DNA of 64,000 nucleotides from Acytostelium subglobosum LB1 (lineage: Eukaryota > Evosea > Eumycetozoa > Acytosteliales > Acytosteliaceae), in contig NW_012236529.1 in NCBI RefSeq assembly GCF_000787575.1, forward strand, positions 1,116,001 to 1,180,000. Reading direction: 5' to 3'. The translations under genes and the position numbers were made by a program. The notes beneath the pieces are model-generated. The model did no database searches and was not told the DNA's origin. It saw only the letters and a list, made by a program, of their open reading frames with translations. Shown here piece after piece: positions 44,750-56,900 of the stretch (within the stretch, counting starts at the first letter, position 1; each line of letters begins with the position of its first letter).

Positions 44750-46936
44750 ATGGAACATTCAGACAAAAAGATAAAGACAAAGCATATACCAATCACTTTG
44801 ATATCGAATGATTATAAACACGACAATAAGTTCTTTCATAAGAGTTGTACAAAGACACAGGCACAGGCTACATCGACACCGACATTGACGCAACAGGTTA
44901 ATACACCTACACCAACAACACCAACACCAGATACAAAGTGTAATGATGTTGAAGTCAACAACAATAACAACAACAATATAACGAATGACATTGATTCGAA
45001 GAATAGAAGAAGAGATTATGTTGATGCTGCTGTTGGAAACACTGGTGAGACTGTTCCACTTTATATTAGCGAGACAGAGAGACGTCTATTTGAAGTATTG
45101 CTACAGGTGGTAGAGAAATCAAAGTGTGGAACAACTCTTAGAGTCGCTGGTGGTTGGGTCAGAGACAAGGTATGTGTTATATTATGATCATTCAATCATT
45201 CAATCAATCATTCAATCAAGTTAATAAATCAATAAATAAATACTTATACTTTTATGAATAGCTACGTGGAGATGACTCTAGTGATATAGATATTGCACTG
45301 GACAACCTTATGGGTGAGGCTTTTGCATCATTGGTCAATCAGTACTTGCAGGATCATAATCAGGAGACTCATAGGATTGGTGTGATTCAGTCCAACCCAT
45401 CTCAGTCCAAACATCTAGAGACTGCCACTGTCAGGATATTCGACATGTGGATAGACTTTGTCAATCTGCGATCAGAGACCTACACCGAAGAGTCAAGGAT
45501 TCCGACAATCGTATGTGTGTTGGCTGGCCAGGTCCATGCCATGACCATGCCACGACACTCGCTGACACGCTATACACAACAACAGCAAATAGGTACACCT
45601 CAGGAGGATGCATTCCGCCGCGATTTGACCATCAACTCATTGTTCTACAACATCAATGAGAATAAGATTGAGGACTTTACTGGTAATGGTATCAATGATT
45701 TGATGTGCGGCATTGTTCGCACTCCACTGCCTCCTCAGACAACATTCTTGGACGATCCACTGCGTGTACTCCGATCAATCCGTTTCGCCACACGTCTCTA
45801 CTATGCAATCGATCACAAGCTTGTTGAAGCTGCCTCTTCACCCAAGGTCAAGGAGGCTCTCAAGTCCAAAGTGTCGCACGAGCGTGTTGGAATTGAGCTG
45901 GAGGGCATGCTATCTGGTCCTCGTCCCGACCTGGCCATTCACCTAATTCACGACCTTGGTCTATTCGATCACATCTTTAGTCTGCCAGAGGGTGTCAGTA
46001 AGTAGACAAGCCAATTCAGACCATCCGCCACGCATACTCATTCACATCATTCCAACAGCGATCAAGGAGAAGAACTACAGGTTCATTGCCACGGAGAATA
46101 TATTGAATATGATGAGGTTCATCAACTGGGGCGTGGCAAACGAGGAGGTACCAACGAGGAAGCTTAGGTTGGTGTCCTCGCTGCTGCAGGTCTTCAAGGA
46201 CTACAATTACACGACAAAGAAGAATAGACAATTGCCATTGATTCAACACTTGATGGTGGAGTTCCTAAAGTTCTCCAACAAGGACTACGACGACGTACTC
46301 AATGTGTTGGAATGTGCCGAGAAGTTCAAGCAGCACGTTGCCAATCTCGACATCAAAGGCACATTCTCGAGGAAGGACGTTGGATTGATCATGTACAAGG
46401 CTGGTCCACTATGGAGAACTGCACTGGCCAACTCCCTCATTTCCGAGTTGCCCAAGTACAACAGGAATCTATCATACCCATTGCACAAGCCCGAGCTCAT
46501 CGATGGCGTACCCTCGCCCAGCTCACCCATGCACGACTTCCATCTCCACTCTCACAATCCCCATGCTCACCACCCACCTTGTAAGTATCCCGCCAAGCAT
46601 GGCAGGCAAGGCCAGACCATCAGACGACAAACAAACATACTGACTAGTGTACTACCACCCCATGAATGAGTAGTGTGCGAGGCATCTAAAGCCATTGTTG
46701 CCAAGTATGATAACTTTGTAGCGAGTGTTGCGAGCCATGATTTGATTGGCGTGTGGAACATAAAGAAGCATTTGGATGGCAAGATGGTGATGGAGATGTT
46801 GAACATGAAGCCAGGCAAGTGGCTGGCAGGCGTCCTACAGGAGATCTTTGAATGGCAACTGGACAACCCCAAGCTGGATCAAGAGCATTGCAAGCAATGG
46901 GTACTCAATAAATTCTCGTCGCTGCCTAAGCAGTAG
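44750..46936 (+). CDS. CCA-adding tRNA nucleotidyltransferase
   Basis: Adds or repairs the 3' CCA of nuclear and mitochondrial tRNAs; class II nucleotidyltransferase. Exons 44750-45169, 45262-45510, 45586-45997, 46059-46580 and 46674-46936 give 621 residues. A Thr/Asn-rich leader (1-95) precedes motif A, LRVAGGWVRDKLRGDDSSDI then DIAL (the DxD metal site), rebuilt across intron 1. The yeast-like block VNLRSETYTEESRIPTIQIG spans intron 2, whose acceptor (CAACAG at 45585) I chose because it alone gives GTPQEDAFRRDLTINSLFYN in frame with this block. DDPLRVLRSIRFATRL is the motif C/D region. A His/Ser/Pro insert (PSPSSPMHDFHLHSHN) is lineage-specific low complexity. It ends FSSLPKQ. Confidence 0.93.
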
Positions 46937-47072
46937 CGCTGGCTAACTTCCAATCGACACTACGCCAAAGACAAGACAACAACAACAACCATAATGTTTG
47001 TTTCCATATGACAACTGTTTATTATAATCACCTGTGCTGCGCTGATGGGGCGTTTGACTATCTGTTTCGCGT

Positions 47073-47912
47073 TTAGATCAAACCAATCTTGTTGGCAACG
47101 TCGGCGGCGTCGTGAGCTGGGTCCAGGGTGACGAAAGCCTTCTTCTCACCGAGTGGGGTGATGACGGTGTTGACGCGGGCAACATCGACCTCGTACATCT
47201 TCTTGACGGCCTGAGCAATCTGGTATTTGTTGGAGAACATGTCGACCATGAATGTGATAGTGTTGTTGGCCTCAATCTGCTTGGTGGCAGACTCGGTGGT
47301 GAGTGGGGCCTTCAGGACTCTGAATTGATCCATCTTGGAGGCTCTCTTGACCGAGTTTCTTGGGTAGAGTGGGCTCTTGGCCAGGTGGAGGGTCTTTGGG
47401 CGTCTATGTTGTATGAATGATTGATTTGAATGAAGTTGATTAGACTCTATGCTCACTATTCCTAATGTTATCTCTGAATGATCATCTATATCTCTGCTCC
47501 TGCGATTCGCATAACCTGTTCGCTAAAATGTGTTCCTGAATGTTGTAGACATACCTGAAGATGACCTTAGTTCTGATCTTGCGAGCGGTCTTCTTCATGG
47601 TTCCCTTCTTGACAGCAGCGGCAGCGGTGGCAGCCTTCTCCTTCTTGGCACCAGCGGGTCCGGTGATGACAGTCTTCTGTCCGGACTTGACAGAGAGATC
47701 CTGCTTCAAAGTGTTTCCTGTAATCGAATGAATCGAGTTGAATGAATGTTAACATCATCATCTTCTCTTTGTGTATCATCATCTGTCGTAGTGATAGACA
47801 TGTCATGATCAATCATCGATCGCATTCATTGTTGATATCGATATATCCCTGTTGTAATCTAGATGTCATGACATATATCCTGTGATGTTCGATAGATACC
47901 CTTCTTAGACAT
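47073..47912 (-). CDS. rpl23a: 60S ribosomal protein L23a (uL23)
   Basis: Large-subunit protein at the polypeptide exit tunnel. Exons on the minus strand are 47900-47912, 47555-47717 and 47073-47403, giving 168 residues. The first coding exon is 13 nt and encodes MSKK plus the first base of Gly. A Lys/Ala-rich eukaryotic extension follows ([20 protein letters not shown]). The core has [60 protein letters not shown] and [11 protein letters not shown]-like [12 protein letters not shown]. It ends ANKIGLI, typical of L23a. Confidence 0.95.
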
Positions 47913-48242
47913 TGTTATATGGAATGTGTGAGATGTAGAGCTACTGGACTGGTGTAAAGAGGATTCGCCTATGTTTAGAGTTGCTCTTGTCAAAGGTATC
48001 CGAGAGACAGAGTCGCGAGCTAGCAGTGGTTGTCTCTCACACCACCAACTAATTCAAATTTAATATGAAAATAATTTTTAGTCATTCAAACAGAAGTTCG
48101 AAACGAAATGATTGGTTCAACAACAACAAAGCGAACGAAAGTTGAGTGGGCCTATCTCTGGGTGCCTTTCAATCTAAATCAATCTATCAAACACAGATCA
48201 ATACATATACATACATATATATATATATTATACCAATACACA
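47913..48242. promoter_or_regulatory. Divergent promoter of rpl23a and G-patch gene
   Basis: 330-nt spacer. TATATATATATATTATACC at about 48216-48235 lies just upstream of the plus-strand ATG. No gene seen. Confidence 0.4.
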
Positions 48243-49345
48243 ATGGCATCACTATCAAGATATGAAGGATGGATGAACAAGACTGGTTGGAAGAAGGGCA
48301 GTGGTCTTGGCAGAAATGAAGATGGTGATGTCAACTTTGTACAGCCACAGAAGAAGAATAATACACAAGGTGTAAGATATGATTGATTGATTCATTCATT
48401 GATCAGTTGTGATACATGTATCAAGCTCACTAACATCAATCATGTCATTCAATATAGGTTGGCAATGCCAAGTTTAGATGGGATGAGTTGTGGTGGGACA
48501 ACGTGTACGCGAGCACTTCAAAGAAGATAGGTGGTGATGCTGCAGATAATAGTCTATTCGAATCAAAGGATGATGTTAAAGAGGAGGAAGAGGATGAGGA
48601 AGAGGAAGAGGGGGTGGAGATAAAGAAGGATAATAGGGATACAAAGAATAAGAAAGATAAGAAGAAGGACAAGAAATTATCGAATAAGAAGAAGGAAGAT
48701 GAGAAGGTAGAGGAGAAGATAGAGCCAGTGAAGAAGCCTTTGGTACATGGTCAGTTCACAAAGTCAAAGGTACAGACATTCGATTCATTCGATGATGATG
48801 AGGATGAAGTAGTTGTCAATGATGTACAAAAGACAGAGCAGAAACAGGAGCATCAACAAGTACAACAACAACAGCAATTGGAGCAAACAAAGAAACAACA
48901 ACAACAACAACCAATCAAGGATATTGTTGGTGATGTCAATCCAATCAATGTCAATGGAAAGGTATCGGATATGACAGACGATGTGTTTGAGGCTTGCAAA
49001 GGAAGAGTGCTGAGGAAATACGTACCAACTGGCAAATTGGCCAGGCTGAAACAACAAGAGGAGAACTTCAAGAATGGCAAGGCTAATCAATCAAGTGACA
49101 ACAACAACAAGTCAAAGGAGGAGCAAGATAAGAAGATAGAGGTCGTCAAGGTTGCCACCTCGCCAGACAAGTCCATCGAGGACAAGCCAATCAAGAAGGA
49201 GAAGAAGAAGGAAGAGAAGAAGGAGATCAAAGAGGAGGAGGACACAAAGAAGAAGAAGAGAAAGGATAGAGATGCCGAGAAAGAGGACGATAATGACAAG
49301 AAGCTGAAGAAGAAGAAGAGTAGCAAGAAGGAAGTAAAGAAGTAA
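48243..49345 (+). CDS. GPATCH4-like G-patch protein
   Basis: Exons 48243-48371 and 48458-49345 give 338 residues. The N-terminus (MASLSRYEGWMNKTGWKKGS then GLGRNEDGDVNF) is a G-patch, a module that activates DEAH helicases. It is followed by FRWDELWWDNVYASTSKKI, matching the HWWDHVFNK block of GPATCH4. The middle and C-terminal parts are charged, with long Lys/Glu runs, a Gln run and one island (DDVFEACKGRVLRKYVPTGK then LARLKQQEENF). The Lys-rich tail fits nuclear or nucleolar location (inference). Intron GTAAGA...ATAG. Confidence 0.85.
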
Positions 49346-49501
49346 TAACTTGTCGAGGGATCGTTCTCGAGAACTTTAGTAGTAATCGATATTGGATTGC
49401 ATTGGGGAATGAATGAATGAATGAATGGACGGATGGTGACACAGACCTGGAAAGGGGATACTCTAACTACACTACGCTACACTACACTTGACTATATTAC
49501 T

Positions 49502-50840
49502 CTACTTGAACTTTTGGGTGACTTGAGCACCAAGCAGGTTGGCATCCTTGAGTGTTTGATTGGGATCCAAGTTGATGGGTCTCTGGGGGTAGCCAGAGAG
49601 AAGGTCAAAGGCACGAGTGTTGCCATTGATGCTGTTGATGTAGTTGATCAGTGTGGAGAGCGTGTGTGTCTCGTTGAAAGTGACCTGGTGGCGCGTGCCA
49701 TCGGCCAGACGAATCTGGACCACTGTTGTTGGCTTTGTCTTGTCGATATCAATGTTCATGTTTGCTCCGCTTGCAGGCTGGGTCGATGCTGTGCTGGACG
49801 AGGACGAGGTCGTGGTTGTGGTGGTGCTGGTCGAGGACGATCCACTGCCCAGGGCCTGGCCGCCTCCTGAGAAGGCGACGTACTTGGGCTTGGGTGGCTC
49901 GACGTATTCCTGTTTGCGGTTGTCAACGAGCACGATTTGCAGTTGGTACTGATGCTGAGGAGCCTTGGCCTCGAGCTCCTTGGGCACGACACCACGGTTG
50001 ATGGCCTCCAGGAACTCGCGGTTCTGGGGATCATCGAACCTGCGCAGGGGACCGTCGTCCAGTGTGAAACCCTGCTGCCAGAAGGTGATCTTTACCTCCA
50101 TCTGCTGCTCGCTGTCTTTCTTCTCCTTTGGTGACTCGACTTTTGCGCCGCCAGCGTTGGTGTTGCCAAGCACGTATCCCGATCCCTCAAATGCAGGTTG
50201 AGGCTTTGGCTTGGCGGCTTCTGGCTCTGGTGTTGCGCCCTGCTTCTTGGCGCTCTCAAATACCTTCTCGACCATCTTGTTGTCATCGCCCTTCTTCTGC
50301 TTTGGTGCAGACTCGACCATCAGACCAGACTTCTCACCGCCAGTGAAGTATCTCTGTGTCTTGTCATCGTCCTCATCCTCGTCATCATTCTCCTCCTCTT
50401 GGTTGTAGTCTGAGAGTGAACGAATAGCTCCTCTACCTGCGCTTGGCTTTGAGGCTGCTGGCTTGCTGCCTCCGCTGCTGCTGCTGCTTGGAGTGGAACC
50501 GCTACCACCACCAACAGTACCAACCTGTCTGAATGGTTCAGAGCTATAAGCTTGCTGTTGCTGTGGCTGTGACTGTGCTGTTGTTTGTGGTTGTTGACGT
50601 GGCGCAGTTTGTTGTTGTACAGGAGGAGGTGCACCAGATTGGCTTTCGAAATATGACATTGTTGCACTCTATTATAAATGAGTTAGCATCTTGTTAGTGA
50701 TCATTCAATCAACCATTCATTCAATCAATCATGCATACCTCTAAGTCCCAACCATGACTTTCAAGATAGAACTCAGATTCTTGATCTGATGCATTTGTAA
50801 TTGATTTAAAATTACTAATAAGTTCTTTTTTATCTGACAT
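49502..50840 (-). CDS. nsfl1c: p47 (NSFL1C/Shp1), p97/Cdc48 cofactor
   Basis: Adaptor of the AAA ATPase p97 in membrane fusion and ubiquitin-dependent processes. Exons on the minus strand are 50739-50840 and 49502-50668, giving 422 residues. The UBA-like N-terminus (SDKKELISNFKSITNASDQE, SEFYLESHGWDLE, then SATMSYFES after the intron) is split by the intron. A Gln/Ser/Gly linker and an acidic patch (QEEENDDEDEDDD) follow. The SEP domain lies at about 224-275 (KITFWQQGFTLDDGPLRRFD, FLEAINRGVVPKEL). The C-terminal UBX domain (about 345-422) has VVQIRLADGTRHQVTFN and the p97-contact loop GYPQRPINLD. Confidence 0.94.
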
Positions 50841-51244
50841 TATGTATTATATTTGTATGTATATGTATGTGTATGTATATATATAAATTGTGTATCTGTA
50901 TGATTGATTAAATTAAATTGTGGTGTGATTGATGTTCATTCAAGTTTCCCAATTTTGAACCCTTTTCTAGTTCACTTCAGCTAAACAATGACTCATTGTT
51001 CAAAAATCCAGCTTTCTTGTATTCAAAGAGATAATGTAATTACAACAAATTTAATTGATTATGTTTGATTGATTGATTGATTGATTGATTGATATTGATG
51101 ACACATTGATATACAACAACTGATAATATAGACAGGGAGGTAGTAGATCTATCCATCCACCCAGGTCAGGGAGCTCAACAACAAGTGACTAAGACGAAGA
51201 TGATGGTGGGGATAGTCAGGCAGGGCATGAGAGTTCATGCAGAC
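50841..51244. other. Intergenic
   Basis: Holds TATATATAAATTG near 50878 and a (GATT)n run at about 51061-51092. No gene seen. Confidence 0.5.
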
Positions 51245-51567
51245 TTAGCAGGGGAAGCACATTGGGACGCATGGCACGCATGGCATACAAGGGACACATG
51301 GCATGCATGGCATGCATGGGACGCATGGAGCACAGACAAAGTACTCCTGGTGGGTGTGGGTCACTGGGCCGCAGTCAGCAAGGGAGTTTCCAGACTGCGA
51401 TGATCCCGAACGTCCACCGGCACCAATCATGCTCGAGCTTGAACCAAGTGGCTTAACATTTCCGAAGGAGGCAATAGCTTCTGTTGGTCGCGAACACATT
51501 AAGGTATGTAATTGTTAGTATGTGTGCATGTTTGAATTATGAGTGGGCGTAACTTACTGATCAACAT
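51245..51567 (-). CDS. Small Cys-Pro-Cys repeat protein, copy 1
   Basis: Exons on the minus strand are 51558-51567 and 51245-51480, giving 81 residues. The first exon encodes only MLI plus one base. After KAIASFGNVKPLGSSSSMIG comes Gly/Ser-rich sequence, then DCGPVTHTHQEYFVCAPC and a run of Cys-Pro-Cys-Met/Val-Pro units ending MCFPC. The gene at 53458 shares the MLI exon, the intron in the same Lys codon, and the GPxxHTxQE then CAPC layout, so the two are paralogues in opposite orientation. The Gly/Ser/Cys make-up and tiny first exon recall the small HssA/2C/7E-type proteins of Dictyostelium, but I am not sure they belong there. The array of Cys suggests metal binding or cross-linking (inference). 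Confidence 0.75.
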
Positions 51568-53457
51568 TGTTTATATATGGGTGTTAAGATTAAGAGTAAG
51601 AGGATAGAACTTGATAGTTTGATTGATTGATGATTGGATATTCAGTGGAAGAACTGGGATGATTTGAAATGTTCCATTTGGTCCTGTTTAAATAGTGGAT
51701 GGCATTGCTATTTCTGGATATGCGGATTCCACATGTGAAAGGTGAGATGGAGTATGAAATTGAATGGCAATTCAAGGACTGCAGTCTACAACGCTCCAAT
51801 CAAACATTATTACAAGCCTTTAATTAGGGGATATGTTAGCTAACATTTGTTTGATCGTTAGTGCTGTAAGGTATCCATAATACATCAATCAATCAATCCA
51901 ATCAATCAATGATATGTGAGTGCCAACCAGGCAGTCAGCCCTCGATCCAATTTAATGGCGCGCACTTGATGGCAAATAGCAACGGCAACAGTTCCAAGTG
52001 CAAGATGATTGTTTGTAAATTTCAGATAAACAGACACGTCTGTATGTCTGGTCTGGACAATGGATGGAAGGTAGGTGTTCATGCACTTGGTCGGTGGATC
52101 AGATCATATTGACAACAACAGTGGATTGTCCATTAAAATCATTGGATATCATAGTGATCGCGTGAGTTGAATGAATAGCCGTTCGTTGTTACAACCATCA
52201 ATATCATCAACTCCAATCCAAACCCATACACATCATAAACCTTAAATGATATTACAACAGCAGCAGCAACAGATTGACATAAACAGCCAGAATGAGAGAG
52301 GGAAGCAGAACATATCAATCAATCAAGTGACACTTCTGCTTTGCTTGACAATGACAACGTGCGATGAGCAACCAAGTTTCACACCACTTCCACAGGCATG
52401 GAGTATGTTAGCCAGACTATCCATCCCCAATTTCAATATGCCCATCACCTACTATATCCTATTTAACCATAATAGGGGATAATTGATTGACTGACACTCC
52501 TCTCTAACTCAAACACACCCACACACTCACCCATATATCTTGATCAACCAGAGTGATGTCCACTGGATATGTCTTCCAAATGGGGGTCAAGTCATGTGAC
52601 ATGTCACAGGTTCACACCCCATGTCATCACTCACTCACTCTAGCACTAACTAACATGATGTGTAACATTGACATTTATTATTTGAGAGGTACATCACATC
52701 ACACCTCAGCAATAACATCCTATCACTTACTCATAAGATAGGTTAATCAAGAACAACAACAATTGAATTGATTGGTGTATTGTATTACGATATACGAATG
52801 ATGCTATTTTAGATCTTCACTGTCTTTGTCAATAACATCAACCTTGAAGACACACAGTACCAATCATATGTTGAGCATGGATATCATGAAGATGATAGGT
52901 GGATTGGATTGATTGAGAGGTGGAATGGAGTTGGAGTGTAATCACACAGTCTGCTTCATGGGATTGAACATGAATTTGAACATGACAGTACCACCTCTGC
53001 AGTGAGTGGTAGTCAATACTTGGTCGATCAAGTGAACGTCCAACTTTAAATATTATAATATTAAGTGATTGAACTGGAATTGACAGGACATCAAACGTCC
53101 AATCAATCACTCCCAAGTAGATGTAGTATACATATATTCAATCATACATACATACATACGACCATTAATCAATCACTCAATGATATCATAGTAGTGTTCA
53201 CTGAATCACACAATAATTGATATATATATATATACATAAGGGATCTTCGATTGACATGTTACAATTAATGAGCTGTTCTGGTTGTATGTAACAATATCAA
53301 TGACAATCAATGGTCTATCGATCACTATTTAAACCAGAGTTCAATCTATTTATTATATCATCAAATCAAACGATACCAAGTATCTAAATAACAATCAATA
53401 ATCTAAACGATCTATTTAATCCATATCCTCTACCTTTACCTTTAAAATCCTAATACA
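51568..53457. other. Intergenic, 1.9 kb, largest spacer
   Basis: Separates the two inverted Cys-repeat genes. Two weak coding candidates exist. The first is 51909-52112 plus (MICECQPGSQPSIQ... then a GTAGGT donor). The second is 52246-52482 plus (MILQQQQQQ...). Neither shows a recognisable domain. A perfect 12-bp palindrome gtgacatgtcac lies at 52596-52607. A TATATATATATATAC tract lies near 53220-53234. Confidence 0.4.
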
Positions 53458-53782
53458 ATGTTGATCAGTATGTGCCCACATTCAATCATTATCCTTGGAA
53501 AATGCCAATATTAACATCATCTCTTCTAATATAACAGAGGCTCTTACTTCTACTGTCGGTTCATTCATGCCATCATCGATGAGCGGTGGCGTTATTGGTT
53601 CATCTGGTGGCTCTGGATCATCCCAGGGTAGCAACGGAGTTGCTTGTGGTGGCTGCGGACCATGTGGCCCAACCAACCACACCTACCAAGAGTTTGTTGC
53701 CTATCCATGTGCCCCATGTTACCCATGCTATCCACCACCATGCTACCCATGCTTCCCACCACCATGCGTTAGATACTGCTAA
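53458..53782 (+). CDS. Small Cys-Pro-Cys repeat protein, copy 2
   Basis: Exons 53458-53467 and 53538-53782 give 84 residues. Exon 1 encodes MLI plus one base (donor GTATGT). Exon 2 starts KALTSTVGSFMPSSMSGGVI, continues Gly/Ser-rich, then CGGCGPCGPTNHTYQEF and a Cys-Pro-Cys-Tyr/Phe-Pro-Pro run ending CVRYC. Compared with copy 1, the spacer residues in the Cys repeats have changed from Met/Val to Tyr/Phe/Pro, while the gene structure and the ThxQE-type linker are kept. It has 16 or so Cys/Pro alternations in the last 35 residues. No signal peptide. Probable developmentally expressed structural protein (inference only). The stop at 53780-53782 is followed by AATAAAC at about 53866. Confidence 0.8.
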
Positions 53783-53916
53783 GCGGCATCAGTCAATCAA
53801 TGACCTGCTCTTCCATCCAGAGCATTGTACTCTTGTTGTTGTAACCTAATCTAATCTAATCGTGTAATAAACTTCCAACTTGAATTGGAGTATCATAATA
53901 ATGTAATCAATCAATA

Positions 53917-56900
53917 TTAAGTCTTCATTGTTGTCTTGTCCAAGATATGTTTCAGATCGCGAAGCTGTCCTTGCATCAGCTCCAACTCCTTCCTCTCGTG
54001 GTAGGCAATGCGATCGTCCTTCTCGCGCAACAATTGCTCCATAATGAACTGTGATTGATTGTTTTGATGGCTATTGTCCAATTGCCCAGCGTCGTGTATT
54101 GGTGATGGCATGGGTGAGTTGCCAAACAATCGAGTGCCACTCTTGTAGGGTGTAGTTGGTGCAGACTTTGGCGCCTGTGCCATAGTAACTTGGTCGACGT
54201 CAAAGTAATTGATATTGCCATTGCCAGATGCTCCATGTCCATTGCCATTGGCATTGGTGTTTGTGGGCCTTGAACGAACGTGAGCTGCAGACATTGGATA
54301 GTTGTGATTCCTCTGATGCAAGTGTTGTGGCGTGGATGGCATGTGCATCATGTCGTGATCATTGGAGTGACGTGATGGACTGATGTTTGGCTTGAGTGGT
54401 GTTAGGACTGGCGCAGTGGTGTGGACAGTGACTGGCAACGCAGTGGTGATTGAATGGGAGGGCGTGAAGTAACCAAAGATAGACTGTTGCTGTTGTTGTT
54501 GATGATGTTGGATTGATGGGGTGCTACTGGCAACTGGCGGTAGAGTAGTGATATTGATGCCAGAGGCCAACCTCTCTATATCATTGTTATAGAGTACTCT
54601 GTCCAAGTCATCAATGATTGATCTATGTCTCCTGTGATCAATGCTTGTACTACTGCTATTGTTGTGATTGTTATTGCTCCTGATGTTGTTGTGTTCATGA
54701 CCTTGGTCAGACAGCTCATCCATGAATTGGGAGTATCCAGGTGGAGAGGACGTGTTGATCCTGTCGGGGGTTGGCTTTGGCGAAGATGGGTCGACTGGTT
54801 TGGATCGAGCCGGGAATGGTGATTTGTTGTTAATGATCTCAGAGGTGTACTTGAGCAAGTTGGTGATGTCCATCGTTGGGATGTCCTCCAATTGAGGTGT
54901 CAGGTGCTCAGTCGCTGCTGTTGCATTTTGTGAAGGTGGCTGCGACATGCCAACCATGGGAGGTGCAACTGATTGTTGTCGCAGCAACTGTTGCTGTTGC
55001 TGTTGCTTGAGCAGCTCAACCTGTGTCTCGAGATGTTTGTTGAGTTTCTTGAACTCGCCAATGCTGGACTGTGATTGCTGTTGCTCCTGCTCGTGCATGG
55101 ACTGCTGTGAGGTGAGACTGTCGACATGGCTTTGCAGCAACTTGATCTGTGACTCGAGGTCGGCAACACGGTGCGAGTGGTCCTCGCTCTCGGTGGCCCT
55201 GTTCTCAGCGGTGGCCAATGATTGACGAAGTGCTTGGATCTCATTGTTGGATGATTGAAGTGACTGGTCCAGCTGCTGGTACTCGCTGTTGATGTTCTCA
55301 CACAGCACAGTGACCTGCTTGTTCTCCTGCTCCAGCTGATTGATGCGCTCCTTCTTGTCGGCGACGGCAGTCTCCAACTCCTGGCGGTACTGCAGCGCCA
55401 ACTCCAGCTGCTTGTTGATCTCCTCGAGTAAGGGGATCAGCTCCTGCAGGAGGAAGTCCTGCTGGGTCTTGTCCTTCTCCTCCAGTGCCTTGGCGCGAAG
55501 CTCGAGCTGCTTAATGTACTCGCTCATGCTTGTGTGATCAGTGCGCATGCGCTGCAGCTCGCCAATCAGGTTGGTGTTCTCTTGTTCAAACAGTGTGACG
55601 TCCTGCTCAAGGTCGCGGTTGGCCTTGGACGATCGTGAGGTGGACTTCTTGTCATCCGACGTGGAGATGACCTTGACGGCCTTCTCAAGATGATTGATGT
55701 TGTGTTTGAGTTTGGAGACGAATGGGAATGAGTCCTTCTCCAACCGCTCGTCGCTGCTGTCGCCATTATCATTCTCCATCTCTGACATTGCACTTCCACC
55801 ATGGTTCTTGTTGTTCATCTTGAGCAATGAGTCCAATATGCACCAGATCACCTTGTTGGCATCGCGGATCACCTCGGACAAGTATCCCTTCTCTCTTTGC
55901 AATGTCTGAATATCCTCCAGATTGGACGACACTGTGTTCTCCAGACTCTCCATCTCAATCTTGTACGTGTCCAATGTCTCTCTTAACTCCTTTTTCTCCA
56001 CGTCCTCGTTGTCCACATCCTCGTTCAACACTATCTCACTCTCCAACTCCTGGTCCACGTCTTGGTCGTCCTCGTCCTCTATGATCTCTTCGTCCTCGTT
56101 CATAACAATCTCGCTCTCCAACTCTCGGTCGACCTCTTCGTCATCCTCGTCGCTATCCTTGTTCATCACAATCTCACTCTCAAGCTCTCGGACTACTTCT
56201 TCGTCATCCTCTGCATCACTGCCATTGCCACTGCCACTGCCACTCTCCTCGTCGCTGTCATTGTTCATTACAATCTCGCTCTCCAACTCTCGGTCAGCCT
56301 CCTCGTCCATGTACTCTTCCTCGTCATCATCATGGACGACAACATCGCCATCATCATCACCGTCATCAAGATCGATGCTATCATTGCAAATCATATCGTT
56401 GTCATACTTCATCAGATCGTCATCACTGTCCTCTTCCTCCTTGTTGCTGTTCTCAAACAGACGTGACCTGTCGACATAGTTCGGACCGGTCTCGCCAACA
56501 TCGTGCTCCTCCTCCTCGACACCAATCTTGAGATTGAGATCGAATGATCGCACGTGGAGTTGATTGTTGAAGGACACCTGGCGCTTGACTTGGACGACGC
56601 CGACCATGCGGTCGAGCTCCTCCGTGGCCATGCCCTTCTCCAGCAGCGAATCCTTTAGCTTCTTGATGGTGTTGTTGGCACTCTTGAGCTTCCTGGTCGC
56701 GACCTCGAGCTCGTACAGTCCCTTCTCATACGACTTGATCGTTTGGTCGCGCTCGGCCAGCTCTGATGTGTGGGTTTCCAGGTCATGTCTTTGTACTCGC
56801 TTGTTGTGTTCCAAGTCTGACTTGATTATCTCGAGCTGTTTGCTCAACTCATTGTTCATGGCCACGAGGTCCTTGTCTGGTGTCTGCTTCTTGGCGTCCA

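Noticed and set aside
51909-52112. Plus-strand frame MICECQPGSQPSIQ with GTAGGT donor
   Set aside because: Both strands are open here, and the only downstream exon adds four codons. Kept only as a note in the spacer entry.
52838-53116. Minus-strand frame and an alternative reading (RGGTVMFKFMFNPMKQTV) after an acceptor-like CTGCAG
   Set aside because: The second reading looks faintly coding, but no first exon in matching phase could be found; repeated CATGTTCAA units explain part of the pattern.
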